NCBI GenBank assembly: GCA_938016625.1
Contig: CALILB010000103.1
Span: 1-5,414, forward strand
Source: an uncultured bacterium
GTDB lineage: Bacteria > Acidobacteriota > Thermoanaerobaculia > Multivoradales > JAHEKO01
Reading direction: 5' to 3'
Length of the DNA: 5,414 nucleotides
Shown here: piece after piece, positions 1 through 5,414 of the stretch
How positions within the stretch are numbered: the stretch's first letter is position 1
How the letters are laid out: the number at the start of each line of letters is the position of its first letter
Program-made: the position numbers and the translations under genes
Notes under the pieces: model-generated
Seen by the model: only the letters and a program-made list of their open reading frames with translations
Databases searched by the model: none
Told to the model about the DNA's origin: nothing

Positions 1-228
1 GGTGACCGTCGCCCCGATCGACAGTCTGTCTCCGTCTAAACGGATCGACTCGAGCTCGTCAATCCCGGTCAGAGAGACGATGTCCTCATGACGTCGCTTG
101 CCCTGCTTGAGCGCGACGAGCAGATCGGTGCCACCCGCCAGAAGTGCCGCGTCTCGACAGCTCGCGAGCAGTTCGCAGGCCTCCTCCAACGTCTCGGGTG
201 CGTGATACCGGAAATCGGGGATATACAT
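1..228 (-). CDS. FAD-binding subunit of a molybdenum hydroxylase, 4-hydroxybenzoyl-CoA reductase beta-like (3' part outside window)
   Basis: Reading the minus strand from the ATG at 228 gives 76 uninterrupted codons to the window edge, starting MYIPDFRYHAPETLEEACEL. Residues 31-37 are AGGTDLL, the FAD-pyrophosphate-binding motif of the xanthine dehydrogenase/CO dehydrogenase medium-subunit family. It is followed by the family-typical stretch DIVSLTGIDELESI (49-62) and IGATVT at the edge, where these proteins normally continue to a second FAD motif. Known members pass electrons between FAD and the [2Fe-2S] subunit of a molybdopterin enzyme in the cytoplasm. The segment resembles 4-hydroxybenzoyl-CoA reductase beta subunits (HcrB/HbaD), but the diagnostic [4Fe-4S] insertion of that enzyme would lie beyond the edge, so the substrate is inference. 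A G-run followed by AAG (rc of about 234-242) is a plausible ribosome site. The gene diverges from the SDR operon. The Mo-binding and 2Fe-2S subunits would be expected to the left of the window. Confidence 0.85.
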   Translation of the reverse strand, partial: MYIPDFRYHAPETLEEACELLASCRDAALLAGGTDLLVALKQGKRRHEDIVSLTGIDELESIRLDGDRLSIGATVT

Positions 229-398
229 GGTCACTTCCCCCCACAGATGCCGAGTCTTCACAGGATAAGGCAATGGGCGAACGAGCGACCCACCCGCTTG
301 GGTGGCTCGCCCGACCCACCCCTCCGCGCGTTGCCCCTCTCCGGAGCGCTGATAGGGTGATACTTGCTCCCGGCAATGAATCGACAGCGAGGACAAAG
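229..398. promoter_or_regulatory. Divergent intergenic promoter/operator region
   Basis: This 170-bp gap lies between two divergently transcribed genes and must hold at least one promoter for each direction, unless the starts lie inside the genes. Toward the plus-strand operon, TTGCCC (331-336) and TAGGGT (353-358) are 16 bp apart and form a weak sigma70-like pair that would place transcription start about 30 bp before the SDR start codon. Toward the minus strand, TTGCCT (rc of 268-273) and GCATCT (rc of 245-250) are 17 bp apart, but this would leave a very short leader. Neither match is good, so these are candidates only. The centre is occupied by the palindrome and repeated 10-mer listed separately, which suits a regulator controlling both directions. 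Confidence 0.5.
285..310. repeat. Imperfect inverted repeat, candidate operator
   Basis: Left arm GCGACCCACCC (285-295) and right arm GGGTGGCTCGC (300-310) are separated by GCTT. Ten of the eleven base pairs match; the exception is C289 opposite C306. The left-arm core CGACCCACCC (286-295) recurs directly at 312-321, 26 bp further on, so the region has three related half-sites: forward, inverted, forward. Lying between divergent promoters and just upstream of the possible -35 at 331, this looks more like a regulator-binding site than a terminator, since no gene ends here and no T-run follows. As RNA the arms could form a stable GC-rich hairpin. The cognate regulator is not in the window. Confidence 0.5.
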
Positions 399-1148
399 AT
401 GGAACTGGGTCTAGAAGGAAAGAACGCCATCGTCACCGGTGGCAGTCTTGGCATCGGCGCGGCCATCACCCTCACCCTGGCCAGGGAGGGCTGCAACGTG
501 GCCATCAATTACCGCCGGCACGACACCGAGGCCAAGGAGATCGTGGGCCAGATCGAGGCGATGGGTCGTCGAGGGCTGGCGATCAAGGCCGATGTCCAGA
601 ACTACGCGGACGCCGAGAGGATGGTCCAGACCGTGGTCGATGAGCTCGGCGGCCTCGACATCATGGTCTGCAACGCCGGCATCAATTGGGACGGTGTGAT
701 TTGGAAGATGACCGAGGAGCAGTGGGACACGGTCATCAATGTGAATCTCAAAGGCTATTTCAACTACAACAAGACTGCCGCACTGGTCTTCAAGGATCAG
801 AAGAGCGGCAAGATCGTTAACATCTCTTCGATCAACGGCATGCGGGGCAAGTTTGCCCAGACCAACTACGCGGCCTCCAAGGGGGGTGAGATCGCGCTGA
901 CCAAATCCCTCGCCCGCGAGCTCGGCAAGTTCAACGTCAATGTCAATGCCGTGGCCCCCGGCATGGTCATGACCGAGATGGCCGAGAACATTCCGCCCGA
1001 GTTCCTCACCAAAGCGATGGACGAGACGGCGCTCGGCCGTTTCGCCACGCCCGAGGAGTGCGCCGACCTGGTGGCTTTCCTCTGCTCGGACCGGGCTCGA
1101 CATATCACGGGCGAGGTGATCAAGATCGATGGCGGGCAGTACATGTAG
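399..1148 (+). CDS. Short-chain dehydrogenase/reductase, 3-oxoacyl-CoA reductase / 3-hydroxyacyl-CoA dehydrogenase type (FabG/PhaB-like)
   Basis: A 249-residue protein of classical SDR length and architecture. The Rossmann glycine motif TGGSLGIG is at 13-20, CNAG (variant of NNAG) at 91-94, and the structural Asn at 115 in INVNL. The catalytic set is Ser144 in NISSING, Tyr157 and Lys161 in NYAASK. The PG motif VAPGMVMTEM (185-194) and the C-terminal ITGEVIKIDGGQYM are typical of FabG-like enzymes. Two arginines (39-40) after beta-2 favour NADP(H), which is inference. It probably interconverts a 3-hydroxyacyl thioester and its 3-oxo form, supplying or using the product of the thiolase downstream. 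The ATG at 399 is chosen because GAGGA at 389-393 sits 5 bp before it and the protein then begins where SDRs begin. The frame stays open upstream to 144, but that extension is low-complexity and overlaps the divergent gene. First gene of the operon; 12 bp before the next start. Confidence 0.93.
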   Translation: MELGLEGKNAIVTGGSLGIGAAITLTLAREGCNVAINYRRHDTEAKEIVGQIEAMGRRGLAIKADVQNYADAERMVQTVVDELGGLDIMVCNAGINWDGVIWKMTEEQWDTVINVNLKGYFNYNKTAALVFKDQKSGKIVNISSINGMRGKFAQTNYAASKGGEIALTKSLARELGKFNVNVNAVAPGMVMTEMAENIPPEFLTKAMDETALGRFATPEECADLVAFLCSDRARHITGEVIKIDGGQYM

Positions 1149-1160
1149 AAGGCGGTGGCG

Positions 1161-2315
1161 ATGAAAAGAGTGGGCATCATCGGTATCGGACACGGCGTTT
1201 TCGGCCGACGCAGCGACGCCACGGTGCAGGAGCTCGCCTTCGAGGCTTTTCGAGACGCGCTGGATGACGCGGGCATCGAGCGCGACTTGATCGACGCCTC
1301 GGTCATCGGCTCGGTCCCCGAATACCACAAGCAGCGCTCGCTGGCCGGTGTGGTTCAGGAGTACCTGGGACTGGTGCCCAAGCCCACCTGGCTGACCGAG
1401 GTGGCCTGCGCCTCGGGAAGCGCCGCCATGCGGACAGGGTGGATGGCGATCCGGGCCGGCCTGCACCAGGTAGTGGCCATCATCGGCTGCCAGAAGATGA
1501 CCGAGCTCTCCACCGCCGAGATTCTCGCCCTCATGGGTCGAGTCGGCGAGGTGCAGTGGGAGTCGGGCTTTGGCACCACCTTCCCGGGCTACTACGCGAT
1601 GTTCGCCAAGCGGCACATGCACGAGTACGGCACCACCCGTGAGCAGCTGCTCGAGGTAGCCGTCAAGAACCACTTCTACGGCGCCAAGAACCCCTACGCG
1701 CTGTTCCGCAAGGAGATCAGCGCGGAGAAGGCCATGGCTTCCGAAGAAGTCGCGACCCCCTTTCAGGTCTACGACTGCTGTGCCAACGCCGACGGTGCCG
1801 CCTGCGTCATCCTGGCCGGCGAAGACCAGGCAAAGGAGATCTCGGACAAGCCGGTTTGGTTGGACGGCGTGGCCGCCGCCACGGCGAGCATGTCGGTCCT
1901 GCGCCGACCCCACCTCGTCGGACTCCCGAGCGCCGAGCAAGCCGCCACCGAGGCCTACGCGATGGCGGGGATCGAGCCCACCGATGTCAAGGTGGCACAG
2001 GTACACGACTGCTTCACCGTCGCCGAGATCATGGCCTACGAGGACCTTGGCTTCTGTGGGAAGGGCGAAGGTGGACCGTTTGTCACCGACCGGCAGACCT
2101 ACATCGGCGGCCAGGTAGCCGTCAACGTGGACGGCGGCCTCAAGGCGAAGGGCCACCCGATTGGCGCGACCGGTGTTTCGATGACCTACGAGATCGCCAA
2201 GCAGCTTCGCGGCGAGGCCGGGGAGCGTCAGGTGCCGGACGCCGACGTCGGCCTGACCCACAACGTGGGTGGAATCGGGCAGTACTGCTTTGTCCAGGTG
2301 TTGAAGAGGGATTGA
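1161..2315 (+). CDS. Thiolase family protein (SCP-x / archaeal acetyl-CoA acetyltransferase type)
   Basis: A 384-residue thiolase. The nucleophile is Cys83 in EVACASGSAA (80-89). Other active-site signatures are His282 in VHDCFT (281-286), His332 in GHPIGATG (331-338) and the C-terminal HNVGGIG (367-373). This last segment replaces the CxGG motif of FadA/PhaA thiolases, as is normal for the SCP-x/archaeal branch. Members cleave or form the bond between the alpha and beta carbons of 3-oxoacyl-CoA using CoA. Cys83 argues for true thiolase chemistry rather than the retro-aldol reaction of steroid Ltp2-type relatives, which lack this cysteine. Such proteins commonly work with a DUF35 protein (for example BbsB with BbsA in toluene degradation, or the archaeal thiolase/HMG-CoA synthase complex), and one follows 3 bp later. 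A GTG at 1155 is in frame, but ATG 1161 is preferred because GAAGG (1148-1152) lies 8 bp before it. Substrate unknown; an aromatic 3-oxoacyl-CoA is inferred from context. Confidence 0.93.
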   Translation: MKRVGIIGIGHGVFGRRSDATVQELAFEAFRDALDDAGIERDLIDASVIGSVPEYHKQRSLAGVVQEYLGLVPKPTWLTEVACASGSAAMRTGWMAIRAGLHQVVAIIGCQKMTELSTAEILALMGRVGEVQWESGFGTTFPGYYAMFAKRHMHEYGTTREQLLEVAVKNHFYGAKNPYALFRKEISAEKAMASEEVATPFQVYDCCANADGAACVILAGEDQAKEISDKPVWLDGVAAATASMSVLRRPHLVGLPSAEQAATEAYAMAGIEPTDVKVAQVHDCFTVAEIMAYEDLGFCGKGEGGPFVTDRQTYIGGQVAVNVDGGLKAKGHPIGATGVSMTYEIAKQLRGEAGERQVPDADVGLTHNVGGIGQYCFVQVLKRD

Positions 2316-2318
2316 GTC

Positions 2319-2759
2319 ATGTTCAAGTGGTTTGGCAAGGTCAACTACACGCCCTACACCAAAGTCTCCGACTTTGCCCAACATCTGAGAGACGGTCGGC
2401 TCATGGGCTCACGCTGCTCACGCTGCGGAGCCACCTCGTTTCCACCCCGGGCCGACTGCGAAGAGTGCCTGAGCGGGGACTTCGAGTTCTTCGAGGTCAG
2501 CGGTCGGGCCAAGCTACATACGTTCACCAAGATCGTGGCCGCCCCGACCGGCTTCGAGGATGTCGCCCCCTATCTGGTGGGTGTCGTCGATCTCGAGGAG
2601 GGAGGCCGGGCTCTTGCCTGGTTTGGTGACAGCATCGCCGAGGACGAGGTCGAGATCGGGATGGACCTGCAGGTGGTTCCCCGCATCTTCGAAGAGTCGG
2701 AGGAGATCAAGGTCTACTACAGCCTCGAGCCACCCGGCACCACCTGGTCGAAGACCTAA
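2319..2759 (+). CDS. DUF35 zinc-ribbon / OB-fold protein, thiolase partner
   Basis: A 146-residue protein with the DUF35 two-part build. An N-terminal helical segment (about 15-30) leads into a rubredoxin-like zinc ribbon with Cys33-x2-Cys36 and Cys47-x2-Cys50 (CSRCGATSFPPRADCEEC). A beta-rich OB-fold follows (about 55-135), including GRAKLHTFTKI and APYLVGVVDLEEGGRALAWF. Known relatives are not enzymes on their own: BbsA, ChsH2-type proteins and the archaeal DUF35 protein bind the thiolase and help hold or channel acyl-CoA. The start lies 3 bp after the thiolase stop, with GAGGG at 2306-2310 inside the end of the thiolase gene and 8 bp from the ATG. The pair is therefore very probably co-translated and forms a cytoplasmic complex. 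All four zinc cysteines are present and the length is normal. It is the last gene of the operon; no convincing terminator hairpin follows it. Confidence 0.92.
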   Translation: MFKWFGKVNYTPYTKVSDFAQHLRDGRLMGSRCSRCGATSFPPRADCEECLSGDFEFFEVSGRAKLHTFTKIVAAPTGFEDVAPYLVGVVDLEEGGRALAWFGDSIAEDEVEIGMDLQVVPRIFEESEEIKVYYSLEPPGTTWSKT

Positions 2760-2821
2760 GCCTGTATGGGACCTGGTCGGGCTCACTTCGGTCGCCACCT
2801 CGGTGAAGATGCCGTGGCTCT
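2760..2821. other. Convergent intergenic gap without a visible terminator
   Basis: Only 62 bp separate the stop of the DUF35 gene (plus) from the stop of the oxidoreductase gene (minus). No hairpin with a T-run is visible for either direction. The right-hand 38 bp are a perfect copy of part of the isocitrate lyase gene and abut the oxidoreductase stop codon. Transcripts from both sides probably overlap here. Confidence 0.6.
2784..2821 (-). repeat. 38-bp direct repeat, extragenic copy
   Basis: Identical at all 38 positions to 3911-3948 and in the same orientation; the two copies are 1,127 bp apart. Read on the minus strand it begins AGAGCCACGGCATCTTCACC and, in the lyase frame, encodes SHGIFTEVATEV. 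Here it is outside any gene I can support. It starts at the base next to the oxidoreductase stop codon (2822-2824) and is out of frame with that gene. Identity drops at once on both sides, with only scattered matches at 2774-2783. Confidence 0.95.
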
Positions 2822-3793
2822 TCACACAGTGATGACGACTTTTCCTCGCGCGTGACCTTCTTGCAGATACCCGATGGCCTCGGGGACCTCGCTGAGCGGG
2901 TAGGTTCGGCCGACGACCGGCGTGACCTTGCCAGCCTCGATCTGGTCCTTCAGAAACCGGAGGTCCTCTTTCTTTCCCTTCGCTACAAACATCCGCAGGG
3001 TGTGGCCCACGAACGGTGTCAGCATGATCGCCCGGAGTAGGCGATCGACACCTCCGAGCCAGCGACCCCCCTCCTCCCCACCGACGATAACCAGAGTACC
3101 CCGCGGTGTGAGGGCGCGCCGGAGATGGGACAGCCTGCGGTTGCCGCCGATGTCGAGAATGAGGTCATAGCGCTGACCTGTTTGTGTGATTTCGTCGCGC
3201 GTGTAGTCGATCACGTGCTCCGCGCCTAGGGAGCGGACCAGGTCCACCTTCGCGGTGCTGCACACACCGGTCACTTCCGCGCCAAACGCCTTGGCAAGCT
3301 GCACCGCAAAGGTCCCCACGCCACCCGAGGCACCGATGATTATTACAGTCTGTCCAGCTTCAACCTCTCCGTGGTCGCGAAGGCCCTGGAGCGCGGTGAG
3401 GGCGGAGACGGGTACGGCCGCTGCCTGCTCGAAGCCGAGGTTTGCGGGTTTGGGCACGAGCTTGTCTTCACGGGCAGATGCGTACTCGGCGAAGGCGCCG
3501 TGGCAGAGGCCGAATACTTCGTCACCCGCCTCGAACTGCGTCACGTTCTTGCCGACCGCCTCCACTCGCCCCGCGACATCATTGCCGGGAACGGAGGTTT
3601 TGGGTGCGCGCAAGCCGTAGCCCATGATGCGAATCAGATACGGCAGACCCGTCATGACGTGCCAGACGCCTCGATCCACGCCGGCCGCGTGAACGCGCAG
3701 GAGCACTTCGTCGTCCCCGACTTCAGGTCTGTCGATGTCCCTGAGCTCCAGTACATCCGCCGAGCCATAGGTGTCTTGGACGATTGCCTTCAT
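2822..3793 (-). CDS. Zinc-independent NAD(P)H-dependent oxidoreductase, quinone oxidoreductase-type MDR family
   Basis: A full-length 323-residue medium-chain dehydrogenase/reductase. The GroES-like N-terminal domain starts MKAIVQDTYGSADVLELRDI and contains PGNDVAGRVEAVG (69-81) and GDEVFG (90-95). The Rossmann domain carries GASGGVGTFAVQLAKAFGA (154-172), then CSTAKVDLVRSLGAEHVIDY (178-197), the usual NADPH-binding layout. The C-terminus GHARGKVVITV is the standard family ending, so nothing is truncated. The cysteine and histidine ligands of zinc alcohol dehydrogenases are absent, placing it with quinone oxidoreductase/RTN4IP1-like enzymes that reduce quinones or enones; the actual substrate cannot be read. 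The ATG lies 21 bp after the isocitrate lyase stop on the same strand. No good Shine-Dalgarno is visible there, so co-transcription and translational coupling are likely. A functional link to either neighbour is unclear. It is flanked by the two copies of the 38-bp repeat. Confidence 0.92.
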   Translation of the reverse strand: MKAIVQDTYGSADVLELRDIDRPEVGDDEVLLRVHAAGVDRGVWHVMTGLPYLIRIMGYGLRAPKTSVPGNDVAGRVEAVGKNVTQFEAGDEVFGLCHGAFAEYASAREDKLVPKPANLGFEQAAAVPVSALTALQGLRDHGEVEAGQTVIIIGASGGVGTFAVQLAKAFGAEVTGVCSTAKVDLVRSLGAEHVIDYTRDEITQTGQRYDLILDIGGNRRLSHLRRALTPRGTLVIVGGEEGGRWLGGVDRLLRAIMLTPFVGHTLRMFVAKGKKEDLRFLKDQIEAGKVTPVVGRTYPLSEVPEAIGYLQEGHARGKVVITV

Positions 3794-3814
3794 GGTGTGC
3801 TCGCGAGTGGAGTG

Positions 3815-5414
3815 TCAGACCTTGTGGATGAGCCCGGTGAGCGCGGCCCGCTCGGGTTCGAGCAGGCGGGTGATCCCCTCCGTGTCGATGTCGGCGACGA
3901 TGATCTGACCCACTTCGGTCGCCACCTCGGTGAAGATGCCGTGGCTCTGCATTTTCTGGGTCTGGTACCGGTTGTCGTCGGTGGGGCTGACGTAGTGGAC
4001 CGACACCACCTTGTAGCGGTGGATGAGAAAAAGATGGATCAGGGTCATGAGTCGCTTCCGGCGCAGCTTGGTCGAGAAGGTGTTCTGGTCACGTACCGAG
4101 AGAATGTTCCGCCCGCGGCGGTCCTTGATGACGGCAAAGACGACATTGGCCACCTTCTCATCCGACCCGTTTAGGACGCTGAGCTCCAGCAGGTCGGAGG
4201 CCGCAGTCTCCGGCCGCAGCTCGACACGCAAGGGTGCGAGATCGTAGTGCTCGGTCCACAACCCGAGCCACTCTTCGAGCAGCTTTCGCGGCACCTCGGT
4301 CTGGACGAGATGCTGGAACTGGGTCGAGCCCTTCCCCATCGCCTTGGTGGTCGCCGTGCGACCCGACGAGGCCATCAGCGCCGCGTCCAGACGCGGGCCA
4401 CCCACCAGGGTCTGTGGCGTGCGGTAGGGCACCTCCAGCAAGCGGAATTTCCGCTGTAGGCGGGCCAGCGCCAGCATCCCGTCCTCTTTGAGGGCGGTGG
4501 CGAACTCCTCGGCGGCCAGGCCGTCGATCTGGTGGCCGCCGTAGGTGATGAAGTTGAAGACGAAACCCATCTTGCCCAGCTCTTGCGGGTAGCGTGTCAT
4601 CTCCTCGTCGCTCATGCCGGTGGTGTCCCAATTGAACGATGGGGAGAGGTTGTAGGCCAGCATCTTGTCGGGATACTCGGCGTGGATGGCAGCGGCAAAG
4701 GTCTTGGCATCCTCGAGATCGGCCGTCTTGGTCTCCATCCACAGCAGATCGGCAAAGGGTGCCACCGCCAGCGACTTGGCGATGGCGTAATCGATGCCCC
4801 CCTGGATCTGGTAGAAGCCCTCGGGGCTCCTGGAGTGCTCGCAGTCCCAGATGATGTGGATCCCCAGGGCCTTGGCGCGCTCGCGGGCCTCGTAGTAGGA
4901 GACCTTTTTGGCAAACTCCCGCCACCTATCGGTGGTCAGCTCGAACTGCTCGCCCTCGTTGGTGCGGAACTCGATGACGTCGGCCACCGCGTCGGCGTAG
5001 GTCTCGAGACCGGCCTCCGCCTGCCACAGGTCCACATAGTCGCTGAGCGCCTCGTTCAGCAGCCCCTCGACCGACGCATCCCGGGAGCCCTGGAAGGTCT
5101 TGGCCTTCTCTTCGAGGGTGGAGAGCAGACCGGTGGAAGCCAGCCACTCGTCGGCCTGTTGGTACTCGAGGTCCGACAGGTCGTAGAGGAGGTGTCCCCG
5201 GATCTCCTCTACCCCGAGCTCGAAGAGCTTTCGCCAGATGGCGATGTAACCGGTCTTGTAGCTCGGCAGCTCGATGCGGGTCGCACCCAGAACAAACGGC
5301 TGATCCCGCTCGTCGCTCCGGCTCTCGAGCAGGGTGGCCGACTCGGCGTCGGTGCGCGCCACGATGATGCCCGGCACCCCCATGATGTCGAGCTGGAGGC
5401 GGGCCGCGTTGAGT
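3815..5414 (-). CDS. aceA: Isocitrate lyase, large ICL2-type with C-terminal regulatory domain (5' part outside window)
   Basis: Open from the window edge, giving the C-terminal 532 residues; the true start is outside. It opens with LNAARLQLDIMGVPGIIVARTDAE, the strand just after the catalytic KKCGH loop of isocitrate lyases, so that loop lies shortly beyond the edge. Visible active-site elements are Arg20 (ARTDAE), WDCEHSRSPEG (189-199), Glu227 in WMETK and NLSPSFNW (255-262). A helical insertion (about 75-185) is typical of large lyases of the plant/fungal and ICL2 kind. A further domain of about 135 residues (about 395-532, including NVVFAVIKDRRGRNILSVRD and HRYKVVSVHYVSPTDDNRYQ) matches the C-terminal domain of mycobacterial ICL2, where acetyl-CoA binding activates the enzyme. 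It splits isocitrate to glyoxylate and succinate, and such enzymes often also act on methylisocitrate. The internal ATG at 5383 is not the start. Residues 490-501 are encoded by the 38-bp repeat. Confidence 0.93.
   Translation of the reverse strand, partial: LNAARLQLDIMGVPGIIVARTDAESATLLESRSDERDQPFVLGATRIELPSYKTGYIAIWRKLFELGVEEIRGHLLYDLSDLEYQQADEWLASTGLLSTLEEKAKTFQGSRDASVEGLLNEALSDYVDLWQAEAGLETYADAVADVIEFRTNEGEQFELTTDRWREFAKKVSYYEARERAKALGIHIIWDCEHSRSPEGFYQIQGGIDYAIAKSLAVAPFADLLWMETKTADLEDAKTFAAAIHAEYPDKMLAYNLSPSFNWDTTGMSDEEMTRYPQELGKMGFVFNFITYGGHQIDGLAAEEFATALKEDGMLALARLQRKFRLLEVPYRTPQTLVGGPRLDAALMASSGRTATTKAMGKGSTQFQHLVQTEVPRKLLEEWLGLWTEHYDLAPLRVELRPETAASDLLELSVLNGSDEKVANVVFAVIKDRRGRNILSVRDQNTFSTKLRRKRLMTLIHLFLIHRYKVVSVHYVSPTDDNRYQTQKMQSHGIFTEVATEVGQIIVADIDTEGITRLLEPERAALTGLIHKV
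3911..3948 (-). repeat. 38-bp direct repeat, copy inside isocitrate lyase
   Basis: This is the coding copy of the repeat at 2784-2821, identical over 38 bp and in the same orientation. It runs from the last two bases of the Gln489 codon through Val501 of the visible lyase fragment (SHGIFTEVATEV). Flanking residues fit an ICL2 C-terminal domain without a break, so this is the likely parent copy. Recombination between the copies would remove the lyase 3' end and the whole oxidoreductase gene. Confidence 0.95.

Noticed and set aside
144..398. 85-codon N-terminal extension of the SDR
   Set aside because: The extension is Arg/Pro-rich, overlaps the divergent FAD-subunit gene and has no SDR homology. 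A good ribosome site (389-393) precedes the ATG at 399, which gives the standard SDR length.
411..2384. 657-codon open frame on the minus strand opposite the SDR and thiolase genes
   Set aside because: It is antisense to two genes with full catalytic motifs. Its translation is rich in His, Gly, Asp, Val and Leu with no recognisable domain, as expected for a mirror frame of GC-rich codons.
2798..2820. Possible hairpin terminator within the repeat (CGG/CCG stem)
   Set aside because: Only about three contiguous pairs plus a bulged outer stem, with no T-run on either strand; too weak to call.
2514..2825. 103-codon minus-strand frame beginning in the extragenic repeat copy
   Set aside because: Only its first dozen residues resemble the isocitrate lyase tail because of the 38-bp repeat. 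The rest is antisense to the DUF35 gene. Treated as a repeat, not a gene or a lyase pseudogene.
2784..3948. Composite transposon or IS element with the 38-bp repeats as ends
   Set aside because: The repeats are direct rather than inverted, one lies inside a conserved coding region, and there is no transposase or integrase between them. They are also far longer than ordinary target-site duplications.
3371..4174. 267-codon plus-strand open frame opposite the oxidoreductase and isocitrate lyase genes
   Set aside because: It crosses the boundary of two well-supported minus-strand genes and has no domain-like sequence; a shadow frame.

Overview
This is a GC-rich, gene-dense bacterial window. G/C-rich third positions leave long open frames on the antisense strand. 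It holds four complete protein genes, two genes cut by the window edges, one divergent regulatory region and an unusual 38-bp direct repeat. No RNA gene, IS element, CRISPR array or phage gene was seen. The genes alone do not fix the taxon. A large isocitrate lyase with an extra C-terminal domain, SCP-x/archaeal-type thiolase machinery and a molybdenum-hydroxylase subunit suggest a metabolically versatile environmental bacterium, for example an actinobacterium or a myxococcota-like or other deltaproteobacterial lineage. That placement is inference.

Layout. Bases 1-228 (minus) are the N-terminal 76 codons of a xanthine-dehydrogenase-family FAD-binding subunit, closest by eye to the beta subunit of 4-hydroxybenzoyl-CoA reductase. 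Bases 229-398 are a divergent promoter region with a strong imperfect palindrome and a repeated 10-mer, CGACCCACCC. Bases 399-2759 (plus) are a compact three-gene operon: a short-chain dehydrogenase/reductase, an SCP-x/archaeal-type thiolase and a DUF35 zinc-ribbon/OB-fold partner, with gaps of 12 and 3 bp. Bases 2760-2821 separate convergent genes and carry one copy of the repeat. Bases 2822-3793 (minus) are a zinc-free quinone-oxidoreductase-type MDR enzyme. Bases 3815-5414 (minus) are the 3' part of an ICL2-type isocitrate lyase that runs off the window; its 3' coding end holds the second repeat copy.

How the genes may work together. The SDR, thiolase and DUF35 protein look like the last two steps of a beta-oxidation-like route: 3-hydroxyacyl-CoA to 3-oxoacyl-CoA, then thiolysis by a thiolase/DUF35 complex. 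If the divergent gene is a true 4-hydroxybenzoyl-CoA reductase subunit, the simplest model is side-chain shortening of a hydroxyphenyl-acyl-CoA to 4-hydroxybenzoyl-CoA plus acetyl-CoA, followed by dehydroxylation to benzoyl-CoA. Isocitrate lyase would let the cell grow on the acetyl-CoA released. The opposite direction, thiolase plus NADPH reductase as in PhaA/PhaB, is not excluded.

The most unusual signal is the perfect 38-bp direct repeat. One copy encodes residues near the C-terminus of isocitrate lyase. The other lies immediately after the stop codon of the downstream oxidoreductase gene, in the 3' untranslated zone facing the thiolase operon. It may be a rearrangement scar, an assembly artefact, or a source of antisense pairing between the two transcription units.
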